DNA of 64,000 nucleotides from Paractinoplanes ovalisporus (lineage in GTDB: Bacteria > Actinomycetota > Actinomycetes > Mycobacteriales > Micromonosporaceae): contig NZ_JAENHP010000009.1 in NCBI RefSeq assembly GCF_016834655.1, forward strand, positions 248,001-312,000. Direction: 5' to 3'. Position numbers and translations under genes: made by a program. This document shows positions 43,730 through 51,473 of this stretch, piece by piece; positions within the stretch are counted from its first letter, which is position 1, and every line of letters begins with the position of its first letter. A model generated the notes under the pieces. The model was not told the DNA's origin. It searched no databases and worked only from the letters and a program-made list of their open reading frames with translations.

Positions 43730-44487
43730 GCGGTCGCGCAGCCGTTCAGCGTGACGCCGTGCTCGTGCAGCCAGCGCACCGGCTCGATCGGGTTCTTGTA
43801 GAAGCCCTCGTGCACCTCGAAGTGCAGGTGCGGCCCGGTGGAGTGGCCGGTCGACCCCTCGTCGCCGATCTGCTCGCCGGCCTCGACCCGCTGACCCTCG
43901 TGCACGGCGATCGCCGACATGTGGCCGTAGTGGGTGAGGTAGCCGTTGCCGTGGTCGATCAGCACCGCGTTGCCGTAGCCCTGGGCCGCGCCCGCCCGCA
44001 CGACGACACCGGCGCCCGCGGCGAGGATCGGGGAACCGTCCGGCCCGGCGATGTCCACGCCCGCGTGCAGCCGTCCCCAGCGCGGTCCGAAGCACGACGT
44101 GACACTGCCCGAGGGGTTCGGGTTCACCCAGGCGGTGGTGGCCTTCGGCGCGGCCTCGACGACCACGCGCGGCTTGAACTTGCGGCGCGCGACGGTGGCC
44201 TGTCCCTCGGAGGGAGGGCTCCACGGGCCCACGTCGACCGTGGCCGCACCCGGCTCGGGCGCCGAGAAGGCCTCGACCGGGGCGAAATCGGCGACCGGGG
44301 TGGCCTGCTCCTCGGAGGCGGCCGCGGCCGTGCCACCGGCCACGCCGGTGACGAGCGCGGTGCTCAGGGCGGCGGTCAGCAGCACGGTGCGGGCCCGGTC
44401 ACTGGTCAGAACGCCCGGCGCGCGGTGACGACGGACCTGGCCCCGGCGGTGCCGCCCGACGGAACTGGTCTCGGCTCGAAGCGCCAC
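43726..44487 (-). CDS. M23-family peptidoglycan endopeptidase (LytM domain)
   Basis: 253 residues. A basic N-terminus and one membrane/signal helix (TVLLTAALSTALVTGVAGGTAAAA) precede a linker and a C-terminal LytM domain with GRLHAGVDIAGPDGSPI (H and D zinc ligands), GNGYLTHYGHMS and GPHLHFEVH (HxH). All metal ligands are intact. GTG at 44485-44487 with GGGAGG upstream. Position next to pcrA matches Rv0950c (recalled). Confidence 0.92.
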   Translation of the reverse strand: MALRAETSSVGRHRRGQVRRHRAPGVLTSDRARTVLLTAALSTALVTGVAGGTAAAASEEQATPVADFAPVEAFSAPEPGAATVDVGPWSPPSEGQATVARRKFKPRVVVEAAPKATTAWVNPNPSGSVTSCFGPRWGRLHAGVDIAGPDGSPILAAGAGVVVRAGAAQGYGNAVLIDHGNGYLTHYGHMSAIAVHEGQRVEAGEQIGDEGSTGHSTGPHLHFEVHEGFYKNPIEPVRWLHEHGVTLNGCATA

Positions 44488-44643
44488 GCGGAACGACCTC
44501 CCAGGCAGAACGGATCACCGACATCTGCCTGTCGGCCTGCCTGAAGGCTTTATGAGAAAGATCGGGGCCGGTTCACCCGAGTTGCAACCGTGGCCGTGTG
44601 CGGCGCCACAGGTTTACCCGCGCGCTGACGGGTATGAGAGAGG

Positions 44644-45378
44644 TCAGGACGCGGCGGCCATGTTGGCGTACACCGACTCGACCTGGAGCTTGATGTCGAC
44701 GCCGTGCTGACGCAGCAGCGGGATCGGGTCGGTCGGGCTGCCGTCGACGTGCACCTCGAGGTGCAGGTGGGTGCCGTAGGAGGCGCCGGTGTTGCCGACC
44801 TGGCCGAGCACCTGGCCCGCCTTGACGACGTCGCCCTTCTTGACCAGAACCCGCCGGGCGTGCGCGTAGATGAACTCGCGGCCCTCGTCGTCCTTGATCG
44901 TGACCGAGTAGCCGTAGGCGCCGTAGTAGCCCGCCTGGGTGACCTCGCCGCCGTGCACCGCCTTGAACGGGACGCCCTCGGGAGCGGCCAGGTCGATGCC
45001 GGCGTGCAGCTTGTTCCAGCGGACGCCGAAGGCCGACGTGAAGTCGTAGTCCTCCAGGGGGAGGAGCCAGGCGTCGGCCTCGGCCTGTTCGGCGCTGACC
45101 TGGGTCTGGGCGGCGCCGCGGTTGTTGCTTCGCGAGGCGGCGTCGGTGCCCGCGTCGCGCTCGGCGATGGCCTCGTCGACGGACTGGACCGAACCCTGGG
45201 CGGTGAGCGCCTGTGGGTCGATCTGCTTCTGGTCCGGAAGGTTCGCGGCGCCGAGGGCGACAACGCCGGCTCCGGCGAAGGCCGCGGTGACGGCGACGGC
45301 GTAACGGCTGCGCGGAGGGGTGGGTACGCGGCGGCGGCCGCGATAACGATCGGGCTCAGACGACAAGCGCTGGCGCAC
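44644..45378 (-). CDS. M23-family peptidoglycan endopeptidase, second copy
   Basis: 244 residues. Signal/anchor helix (YAVAVTAAFAGAGVVALGAANL), a coiled hydrophilic stretch (SVQSVDEAIAERDAGTDAASR), then a LytM domain with KLHAGIDLAAPEGVPFKAVHGG, FIYAHARRVLV and GTHLHLEVHVDG. The first ligand motif HAGID and the HLHLEVH motif are intact. I prefer the GTG at 45376-45378 because GGAGGG lies seven bases upstream; a TTG two codons earlier is possible. Not obviously co-transcribed with the other M23 gene (156-bp gap). Confidence 0.9.
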   Translation of the reverse strand: MRQRLSSEPDRYRGRRRVPTPPRSRYAVAVTAAFAGAGVVALGAANLPDQKQIDPQALTAQGSVQSVDEAIAERDAGTDAASRSNNRGAAQTQVSAEQAEADAWLLPLEDYDFTSAFGVRWNKLHAGIDLAAPEGVPFKAVHGGEVTQAGYYGAYGYSVTIKDDEGREFIYAHARRVLVKKGDVVKAGQVLGQVGNTGASYGTHLHLEVHVDGSPTDPIPLLRQHGVDIKLQVESVYANMAAAS

Positions 45379-45768
45379 GAACAACCCTCCGTCGGTGGCA
45401 AATCGGCGGTGGTCACGGGGCGAAATTCCGGGGATCCGAGACCGTTCCGAGCTGTCAGATCAGCGTTAACTGGTTGACAGCCGGGAGCCACGGTAACGAA
45501 ATGGCCCCGGGGCCACAAGTCGCAGCGCCAAATCGCTGACACTTCCTGGTCCGCATTGCGCAGCGAATGTCCGAATTGGTCACCTTTCCTCGTGCAGTTG
45601 TTCGCGCACGCGGAGTAATGGCATGAAAAACAGATAGTGAGGTGACGCAGAATACATTTTTCGTCACCGCAGGTGATCACGTGTTGGCGCCGATGGCTAC
45701 CCCGGACCCGCCCCGCAGGTTACCGTTCGTTCAGGTGACAACGCGGTCAGCGGGCTCGGAGGGTCGGG
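45379..45768. other. Divergent intergenic region between M23 and B12-binding genes
   Basis: 390 bp, AT-richer than average near 45600-45680. It must carry both promoters. I looked for a c-di-AMP (ydaO) riboswitch on the minus strand, common upstream of actinobacterial cell-wall hydrolases, and did not find its conserved cores. Confidence 0.4.
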
Positions 45769-46173
45769 ATGCAGGCACGGATCAGGGTGGTCGTCGCGAA
45801 GCCGGGGCTGGACGGGCACGATCGCGGCGCGAAAGTCGTGGCCAGGGCGCTGCGCGACGCCGGTATGGAGGTCGTCTACACCGGCCTGCACCAGACGCCG
45901 GAGCAGATCGTCGAGACCTCGATTCAGGAGGACGCCGACGCGATCGGTTTGTCCGTTCTGTCCGGGGCGCACATGACATTGTTCCGCCGTGTGATCGAGC
46001 TATTGGCGGAGCGTGACGCCGGCGACATCGTCGTATTCGGCGGAGGCATCATTCCGGCCGACGACATCGCCGAATTGGAAAAGCTCGGCGTCGCCCACAT
46101 ATTCACTCCCGGCGCCACTACCGCGTCCATCATCGAATGGGTACGCGCCAATGTCCGTTCGCCGGTGGCTTGA
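45769..46173 (+). CDS. Cobalamin-binding domain protein (methylmalonyl-CoA mutase small-subunit type)
   Basis: 134 residues, the B12-binding domain alone. RIRVVVAKPGLDGHDRGAKVVARAL carries the DxHxxG motif whose His coordinates cobalt, followed by GLSVLSGAHMT and VVFGGGIIPADDI. It matches the C-terminal domain of MCM-family mutases and stand-alone partners of split mutases; the catalytic barrel subunit is not in this window. ATG at 45769. Its stop (46171-46173) overlaps the first base pairs of a 36-bp repeat. Confidence 0.92.
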   Translation: MQARIRVVVAKPGLDGHDRGAKVVARALRDAGMEVVYTGLHQTPEQIVETSIQEDADAIGLSVLSGAHMTLFRRVIELLAERDAGDIVVFGGGIIPADDIAELEKLGVAHIFTPGATTASIIEWVRANVRSPVA

Positions 46174-46274
46174 CCAGCCTCAACCCCGCGGTGAAAGCCG
46201 GTGACCCGACCAGCCTCAACCCCGTCGTGAAAGCCGGTGGCCCGACCAGCCTCAACCCCGCGGTGAAAGCCCGA
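46172..46274. repeat. 36-bp tandem repeat, about three copies
   Basis: Units begin at 46172, 46208 and 46244: GACCAGCCTCAACCCCG then (c/t)(g/c)gtgaaagcc and a variable ggtg(a/g)ccc. The period is a multiple of three, so open frames run through on both strands, but no start or ribosome site supports a gene. It begins at the stop codon of the B12-binding gene. Confidence 0.9.
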
Positions 46275-46303
46275 GGGAGAAGCGGATGGGCCGGAGGCAA
46301 GGG

Positions 46304-46340
46304 GAGAGGCCGGACGCACCCCTCACACGTCCGGCCTCTC
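46304..46340 (+). terminator. Hairpin downstream of the B12-binding gene and repeats
   Basis: GAGAGGCCGGACG (46304-46316) pairs perfectly with CGTCCGGCCTCTC (46328-46340), 11-nt loop. No T-tract follows. It probably ends transcription of the B12-binding gene. Confidence 0.7.
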
Positions 46341-46705
46341 TATGCACGATGCCCCGCCGCCACCCCTCGACCGACAGGGCATCGGCCGCCTTCGCGCCGG
46401 GCGCGCCGTAGCGGTCCGACACCACACTCAACGACGCCCGGAGTGGGTGGTTACGCACGTCCGGCGGGGAAGTTCCGGAACACCGGGCACAGCCGTCCCA
46501 CGTACCTCTGGTGTGTGGTCTTGCACACCGCGCACCCGCGCCTACGGACCGGGTACTCAGGTCGCTAGTCTGCGAATGAAGGCCCGACGGGCCGGACATT
46601 CTTCACGCCGGCGACGCTGTTCCCAGGCCGCCGCGCACATCAGGTCGGGACGCGGGCGGTGTGGCTTGCCGGCGCTTGCTTGCCGTCGCGAGCGAAAGGA
46701 GACAC
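46341..46705. promoter_or_regulatory. Upstream region of sucCD
   Basis: 365 bp without a convincing gene. A GAAAGGAGAC ribosome site lies immediately upstream of the sucC GTG at 46706. TTGCAC near 46522 and TAGTCT near 46565 might be promoter boxes, but the spacing is wrong for one promoter. Confidence 0.4.
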
Positions 46706-47884
46706 GTGGACCTGTTCGAGTATCAGGGGCGCGACCTCTTCGAACGGCACGGCCTGCCCGTGCTGGGCGGTGGCGTCGCCGAGACCCCGCAGGAGGCCCG
46801 GGCGATCGCCGAGCGGCTCGGCGGCAAGGTTGTCGTCAAGGCGCAGGTCAAGGTCGGTGGCCGTGGCAAGGCGGGCGGCGTCAAGCTGGCCGACGGCCCG
46901 GACGAGGCCGAGGCCCGCGCGACCGACATCCTGGGCATGGACATCAAGGGCCACACGGTTCACAAGGTGATGCTGGCCGAGACGGCCGACATCAAGGAGG
47001 AGTACTACTTCTCCTACCTGCTCGACCGCGCCAACCGTACCTTCCTCTGCATCGCCAGCGTCGCCGGCGGCATGGAGATCGAGCAGGTCGCCGAGGAGGA
47101 CCCCGACCGCGTCGCCAAGGTCGCCATCGACGCCAGCAAGGGCGTCGACGAGGCCAAGGCCCGCGAGATCGTCACCCAGGCCCAGTTCCCGGCCGAGGTC
47201 GCCGACCAGGTCGTCGACATCGCGGTCAAGCTGTGGCAGGCGTTCGTCGCCGAGGACGCCACCCTGGTCGAGGTCAACCCGCTGGCCAAGGTCGGCGACG
47301 GCCGCGTGCTCGCGCTCGACGCCAAGGTCACCCTGGACGAGAACGCGTCGTTCCGGCACCCCGACCACGAGGCGCTGGTCGACCAGTCCGCGGTCGACCC
47401 GCTGGAGCAGGCGGCCAAGGCCAAGAACCTCAACTACGTCAAGCTGGACGGCGAGGTCGGCATCATCGGCAACGGCGCCGGCCTGGTCATGTCCACCCTC
47501 GACGTGGTGGCCTACGCCGGCGAGCAGCACGGCAACGTCAAGCCGGCCAACTTCCTCGACATCGGTGGTGGCGCCAGCGCCCAGGTGATGGCGAACGGCC
47601 TCGAGATCGTCCTCGGCGACCCGGCCGTGAAGTCGGTCTTCGTCAACGTCTTCGGCGGCATCACCGCCTGCGACGAGGTCGCCAACGGCATCATCCAGGC
47701 TCTCGCCCTGCTCGGTGAGCGCGGCGAGCAGGTCACCAAGCCGCTGGTCGTGCGTCTCGACGGCAACAACGCCGAGGCCGGCCGGGCGATCCTCGACGGC
47801 GCGAACAACCCGCTGGTCGAGCGAGTGGACACGATGGATGGAGCGGCCGCACGGGCCGCCGAGCTCGCGGCTGCGGGGAAGTGA
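46706..47884 (+). CDS. sucC: Succinyl-CoA synthetase beta subunit
   Basis: 392 residues. ATP-grasp domain from MDLFEYQGRDLFERHGLPV, KAQVKVGGRGKAGGVKLAD and LVEVNPLAKVGDGRVLALDAKV, and the C-terminal CoA-ligase domain LDIGGGASAQVMANGLEIVLGDP and VNVFGGITACDEVANGI. Substrate-level phosphorylation step of the TCA cycle. GTG at 46706 follows AAAGGAGAC; a longer frame start at 46661 is not needed. sucD follows after 4 bp. Confidence 0.97.
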   Translation: MDLFEYQGRDLFERHGLPVLGGGVAETPQEARAIAERLGGKVVVKAQVKVGGRGKAGGVKLADGPDEAEARATDILGMDIKGHTVHKVMLAETADIKEEYYFSYLLDRANRTFLCIASVAGGMEIEQVAEEDPDRVAKVAIDASKGVDEAKAREIVTQAQFPAEVADQVVDIAVKLWQAFVAEDATLVEVNPLAKVGDGRVLALDAKVTLDENASFRHPDHEALVDQSAVDPLEQAAKAKNLNYVKLDGEVGIIGNGAGLVMSTLDVVAYAGEQHGNVKPANFLDIGGGASAQVMANGLEIVLGDPAVKSVFVNVFGGITACDEVANGIIQALALLGERGEQVTKPLVVRLDGNNAEAGRAILDGANNPLVERVDTMDGAAARAAELAAAGK

Positions 47885-47888
47885 CGAC

Positions 47889-48770
47889 ATGGCAATCTGG
47901 CTCACCAAGGAATCCAAGGTCATCGTCCAGGGCATGACCGGCTCCGAAGGCTCGAAGCACACGCGGCGCATGCTGGCCGCGGGCACCAACGTGGTCGGCG
48001 GCGTGAACCCGCGCAAGGCCGGCACGACGGTGGACTTCGACGGCACCGAGCTTCCGGTGTTCGCGAGCGTCGCCGAGGCGATGAAGGAGACCGGCGCCGA
48101 CGTGTCGGTCATCTTCGTGCCGCCGGCGTTCACCAAGGCCGCGATCGTCGAGGCGATCGACGCCGAGATCCCGCTCGCCGTCGTGATCACCGAGGGCGTG
48201 CCGGTGCAGGACAGCGCGGCCGCCTGGGCCTACAACGTGGACCGCGGTCAGAAGACCCGGATCATCGGCCCGAACTGCCCGGGCATCGCCTCGCCGGGCG
48301 CCAGCAACGCCGGCATCATCCCGGCCGACATCACCCCGGGTGGCCGCATCGGCCTGGTCAGCAAGAGCGGCACGCTGACCTACCAGCTCATGTACGAGCT
48401 GCGCGACTTCGGTTTCTCGACCGCCGTCGGCATCGGTGGCGACCCGGTCATCGGCACCACGCACATCGACGCGCTCAAGGCGTTCCAGGACGACCCCGAC
48501 ACCGACGCGATCGTCATGATCGGTGAGATCGGCGGCGACGCCGAGGAGCGGGCGGCCGAGTTCATCAAGGCCAACGTCACCAAGCCGGTCGTCGGCTACA
48601 TCGCCGGCTTCACCGCCCCGCCCGGCAAGACCATGGGTCACGCCGGCGCGATCATCTCGGGCTCCGCGGGCACCGCGGACGCCAAGAAGGAGGCCCTCGA
48701 GGCCGCGGGCGTCAAGGTCGGCAAGACGCCGAGCGAGACCGCCCGGCTCATGCGCGAGGTCATGAGCTGA
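47889..48770 (+). CDS. sucD: Succinyl-CoA synthetase alpha subunit
   Basis: 293 residues. CoA-binding domain MAIWLTKESKVIVQGMTGSEGSKHTRRML, IIGPNCPGIASPG, and the phosphohistidine loop TMGHAGAIISGSAGTADAK with the catalytic His. ATG at 47889, co-transcribed with sucC. Confidence 0.97.
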   Translation: MAIWLTKESKVIVQGMTGSEGSKHTRRMLAAGTNVVGGVNPRKAGTTVDFDGTELPVFASVAEAMKETGADVSVIFVPPAFTKAAIVEAIDAEIPLAVVITEGVPVQDSAAAWAYNVDRGQKTRIIGPNCPGIASPGASNAGIIPADITPGGRIGLVSKSGTLTYQLMYELRDFGFSTAVGIGGDPVIGTTHIDALKAFQDDPDTDAIVMIGEIGGDAEERAAEFIKANVTKPVVGYIAGFTAPPGKTMGHAGAIISGSAGTADAKKEALEAAGVKVGKTPSETARLMREVMS

Positions 48771-48788
48771 CCACGCACTCCATGCGGC

Positions 48789-48835
48789 CGGCGCGCCGCC
48801 GAACGGGTCCGGGCGATCCGATCGGCGGCGCGCCG
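48789..48835 (+). terminator. Terminator-like hairpin after sucCD
   Basis: CGGCGCGCCGCCG (48789-48801) pairs perfectly with CGGCGGCGCGCCG (48823-48835); 21-nt loop; followed by TCGTTTCT. Confidence 0.75.
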
Positions 48836-48883
48836 TCGTTTCTGCATCGCCTGCCCGGCCACGGCGTGGAAAAGTAGGCCGCG

Positions 48884-50293
48884 ATGCCGACCACACCCGA
48901 CCGGACCGAAGACTCGGACGACCCCTTCGCGGTCGCCGAGGCAGCGGAGGTCGCCCACGAGACCGTGCCGGTCGACATCCAGCGCGACACCGAGGCGATC
49001 CAGCGCGACACCGAAGCCGTCCAACGGTCGACCGAAGCCGTCGATGTCGCCCGGGAGCAGCGCACGGTCCTGGTCGACGACAAGGTCCAGGCCAACCGCG
49101 AGACGGTCAAGCTGCCCACCCAGCGCCGCCCGCCGCAGCGCCCGGCGAAGCGGGCCCCGCTGCCGGTGGCGGCCGCCTTCGCCACGCTCTGGGCGGCCCT
49201 GCTCTCCTATCTGCCGGTCGCCGCGGTCATCGGCCTTGCCCGCACCCTCGAGGGCAGCGGGGGCCTGCTGGGCGCCGCCCACGCCGGTCTGGCCGGGTGG
49301 CTGCTCGGCCACGGCGTTCCTATCGGCACCTCGATCGGTTCTCTCGGCCTCACCCCGCTGCTGCTCAGCATGCTGGTGGTCTGGCGGCTGAGCCGGGCCG
49401 GCCTGCACGTCACCCGGGCCGTCGGCGCCCGCCGCTCGGGCTCCACCCTGCGCGCGGTGTCGGTGGCGTTCGCCATCGCCCTGACCTATTCGCTGCTCGG
49501 CTCGGTCTGTGCGCTGCTCGTCGACGGCCGCGGCACCGAGATCACCGCGGGCCGGGCCGCGCTCAACTTCTTCGTGATCGGCGGCGGGGCGGCGCTGGTC
49601 GGTTCCTTGCGCGGCACCGACGCCCTGCGCGTCTGGGCCGAGCGCCTGCCCGGCCCGGTGCGCCACGGGATGCGTACGGGAGTCATGGCCGCACTTTTTG
49701 TCCTCGCGGCCGGCGCCGGGGTCACCGGTCTCTCGATCGCGATCGGCGGCGGCCAGGCGGCCGACATGATCTCGGCCTACCGCACCGGCGTGGCCGGCCA
49801 GGCGGGCATCACCCTGGTCAGCCTCGCGTACGGCGTCAACGGCGTGATCTGGGCGGCGGCCTACCTGCTCGGCCCCGGCTTCGCGCTCGGCACCGGCTCG
49901 GTGATCCGCCTCACCGAGGTGACCGTCGGCCCGCTGCCCACCCTGCCCCTGCTGGCCGGTCTGCCGAACGGCCCGATGGGCGCGGCCGGAACCCTGTTGC
50001 TGGCCCTGCCCGTGGCGGCCGGCCTGGCCGTGGGCTGGCTGCTCATGCTGCGCCTGCCGCGTGAGACGTCGTGGCCGGCCGTGCTCGGCAGCGGTCTACT
50101 CGCCGGTCCGGTCGCGGGGGTGGTGCTCGGCCTGCTGGCGGAGTTCTCCGGCGGCCCGCTGGGCGACGGCCGGCTGGCGACGATCGGCCCCGACCCGTGG
50201 ACGGTCGGTCTGGTCGCCACCGCCGTGCTCGGCGTCTCGGCGGCCCTTGGCGCGGCCGCGGCCAAGATTCTCCGCCCGGCCCCCAAGGCATGA
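48884..50293 (+). CDS. PerM-like polytopic membrane protein (DUF6350)
   Basis: 469 residues. A charged N-terminal cytoplasmic region contains heptad-like repeats IQRDTEAIQRDTEAVQRSTEA (about 32-52), followed from about residue 93 by roughly ten hydrophobic segments (AAFATLWAALLSYLPVAAVIGLA through LVATAVLGVSAALGAAAAKIL). The DUF6350 family includes mycobacterial PerM, a divisome-associated membrane protein, and lies between sucCD and purN there too (recalled). ATG at 48884. Ends at a strong terminator. Confidence 0.82.
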   Translation: MPTTPDRTEDSDDPFAVAEAAEVAHETVPVDIQRDTEAIQRDTEAVQRSTEAVDVAREQRTVLVDDKVQANRETVKLPTQRRPPQRPAKRAPLPVAAAFATLWAALLSYLPVAAVIGLARTLEGSGGLLGAAHAGLAGWLLGHGVPIGTSIGSLGLTPLLLSMLVVWRLSRAGLHVTRAVGARRSGSTLRAVSVAFAIALTYSLLGSVCALLVDGRGTEITAGRAALNFFVIGGGAALVGSLRGTDALRVWAERLPGPVRHGMRTGVMAALFVLAAGAGVTGLSIAIGGGQAADMISAYRTGVAGQAGITLVSLAYGVNGVIWAAAYLLGPGFALGTGSVIRLTEVTVGPLPTLPLLAGLPNGPMGAAGTLLLALPVAAGLAVGWLLMLRLPRETSWPAVLGSGLLAGPVAGVVLGLLAEFSGGPLGDGRLATIGPDPWTVGLVATAVLGVSAALGAAAAKILRPAPKA

Positions 50294-50325
50294 AAAAAGG
50301 GGGCGCCGACCGGCGCCCCCTTTTT
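50294..50325. terminator. Bidirectional rho-independent terminator
   Basis: AAAAAGGGGGCGCCG, loop AC, CGGCGCCCCCTTTTT: a 15-bp perfect stem with A/T runs, between converging genes. Confidence 0.95.
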
Positions 50326-50335
50326 CCCGCGAACG

Positions 50336-50683
50336 TCAGTTGCTGCTGTTGTTCGTGAAGTCTTCCCAGTTGATGCTGCTGCCCGCGGTGATCGCCCAGA
50401 TCAGCAGGGCGATGCCGAGCACCGCACCGACCGCGCCGGTGATCAGGCCGGCCATGGCCTGGCTGCGGTTGGTGGCCCGGCCCGCGTTGGCCTTCTGCAG
50501 GCCGAGGTAGCTGACGACCGCGGCCGCGATGCCCAGCGGAATGCCCAGGTAGAAGCAGCAGACCAGCGGAATCGACACGATTCCGAGGATCATGCCGACA
50601 AGACCCTGGGTGTTCTCCGGAGCCGCCGGCACACCGCCCGGCTCGCCGCCCGGGGGACCGTAGTACGGGGGTGGGGTAGTCAC
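50336..50683 (-). CDS. Small DUF4190-like membrane protein
   Basis: 115 residues. A Pro/Gly-rich N-terminus (TTPPPYYGPPGGEPGGVPAAP) is followed by two helices: NTQGLVGMILGIVSIPLVCCF with a CC pair, and AMAGLITGAVGAVLGIALLIW. This is the common DUF4190-type arrangement. GTG at 50681-50683 has AGGAGGA seven bases upstream, so the longer open frame to 50911 is not the gene. Function unknown. Confidence 0.8.
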   Translation of the reverse strand: MTTPPPYYGPPGGEPGGVPAAPENTQGLVGMILGIVSIPLVCCFYLGIPLGIAAAVVSYLGLQKANAGRATNRSQAMAGLITGAVGAVLGIALLIWAITAGSSINWEDFTNNSSN

Positions 50684-50855
50684 GCGCAGTTCCTCCTGTG
50701 CATATAGCCCTCGAGCAGTGAGTGCATATGGCTCGTGAGCAGTGAGAAATCCGAATCTCTGAGGACCGGCAGCGTATCTGAAGATCAGCTGTTTCGCCTG
50801 CCCTGAGCCCATACCCGTTGTCGGTCGTCCCGCTGTGCGGAGATAGGGTGCTCGG

Positions 50856-51473
50856 GTGACCGACCCCGCGCCCGCCCGCCTGGTCGTCCTCGTCTCCGGT
50901 TCGGGCAGCAACCTTCAGGCTCTGCTCGACGCCTCGGCCGACCCCGCCTACGGCGCGCAGGTCGTGGCCGTGGGCGCCGACCGCGACGGCATCGCCGGTC
51001 TCGACCGGGCCGCCGCCGCGGGTGTGCCCACCTTCGTCGACCCGGTGAAGGCCTACGAGACGCGAGACGACTGGGACGCCGCCCTCGCCGCCCACGTCGC
51101 CGAGTTCAAGCCCGACCTGATCGTCTCGGCCGGCTTCCTCAAGCTGGTCGGGCCGCAGTTCCTGGCCGCGTTCGGCGACCGTTACATCAACACCCACAAC
51201 GCGCTGCTGCCGTCGTTCCCCGGCATCCACGGCCCGCGCGACGCCCTCGCCTACGGCGTCAAGATCGCCGGGGCGACCCTCTTCTTCGTCGACGCCGGCG
51301 TCGACACCGGCCCGATCATCGCCCAGGTCGCGGTCCCCGTGCTCGACGACGACACGGAAGACACGCTGACCGAGCGGATCAAGGTGGCCGAGCGGGCCCA
51401 GCTGGTCGAGCACGTCGGCCGCCTGGTGCGCGAGGGCTGGACCATTCAGAACAGGAAGGTACGCATTCCATGA
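50856..51473 (+). CDS. purN: Phosphoribosylglycinamide formyltransferase
   Basis: 205 residues; transfers formyl from 10-formyl-THF to GAR in purine synthesis. LVVLVSGSGSNLQALLDA opens the Rossmann domain; catalytic Asn/His in INTHNALLPSFPGIHG and the Asp in VDAGVDTGPIIAQ. GTG at 50856. Four-base ATGA overlap with purH. Confidence 0.97.
   Translation: MTDPAPARLVVLVSGSGSNLQALLDASADPAYGAQVVAVGADRDGIAGLDRAAAAGVPTFVDPVKAYETRDDWDAALAAHVAEFKPDLIVSAGFLKLVGPQFLAAFGDRYINTHNALLPSFPGIHGPRDALAYGVKIAGATLFFVDAGVDTGPIIAQVAVPVLDDDTEDTLTERIKVAERAQLVEHVGRLVREGWTIQNRKVRIP

Noticed and set aside
45379..45768. ydaO-type c-di-AMP riboswitch upstream of the M23 peptidase
   Set aside because: I checked the minus-strand leader and did not find the conserved GGG-rich cores in the right order.
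46172..46274. 36-bp repeats as a CRISPR array or repeat protein
   Set aside because: No spacers, and the open frames through it lack a start, ribosome site or homology.
46252..46599. Minus-strand ORF upstream of sucC
   Set aside because: Cys/Arg/Ser-rich composition without domain features; it crosses a hairpin and the repeats.
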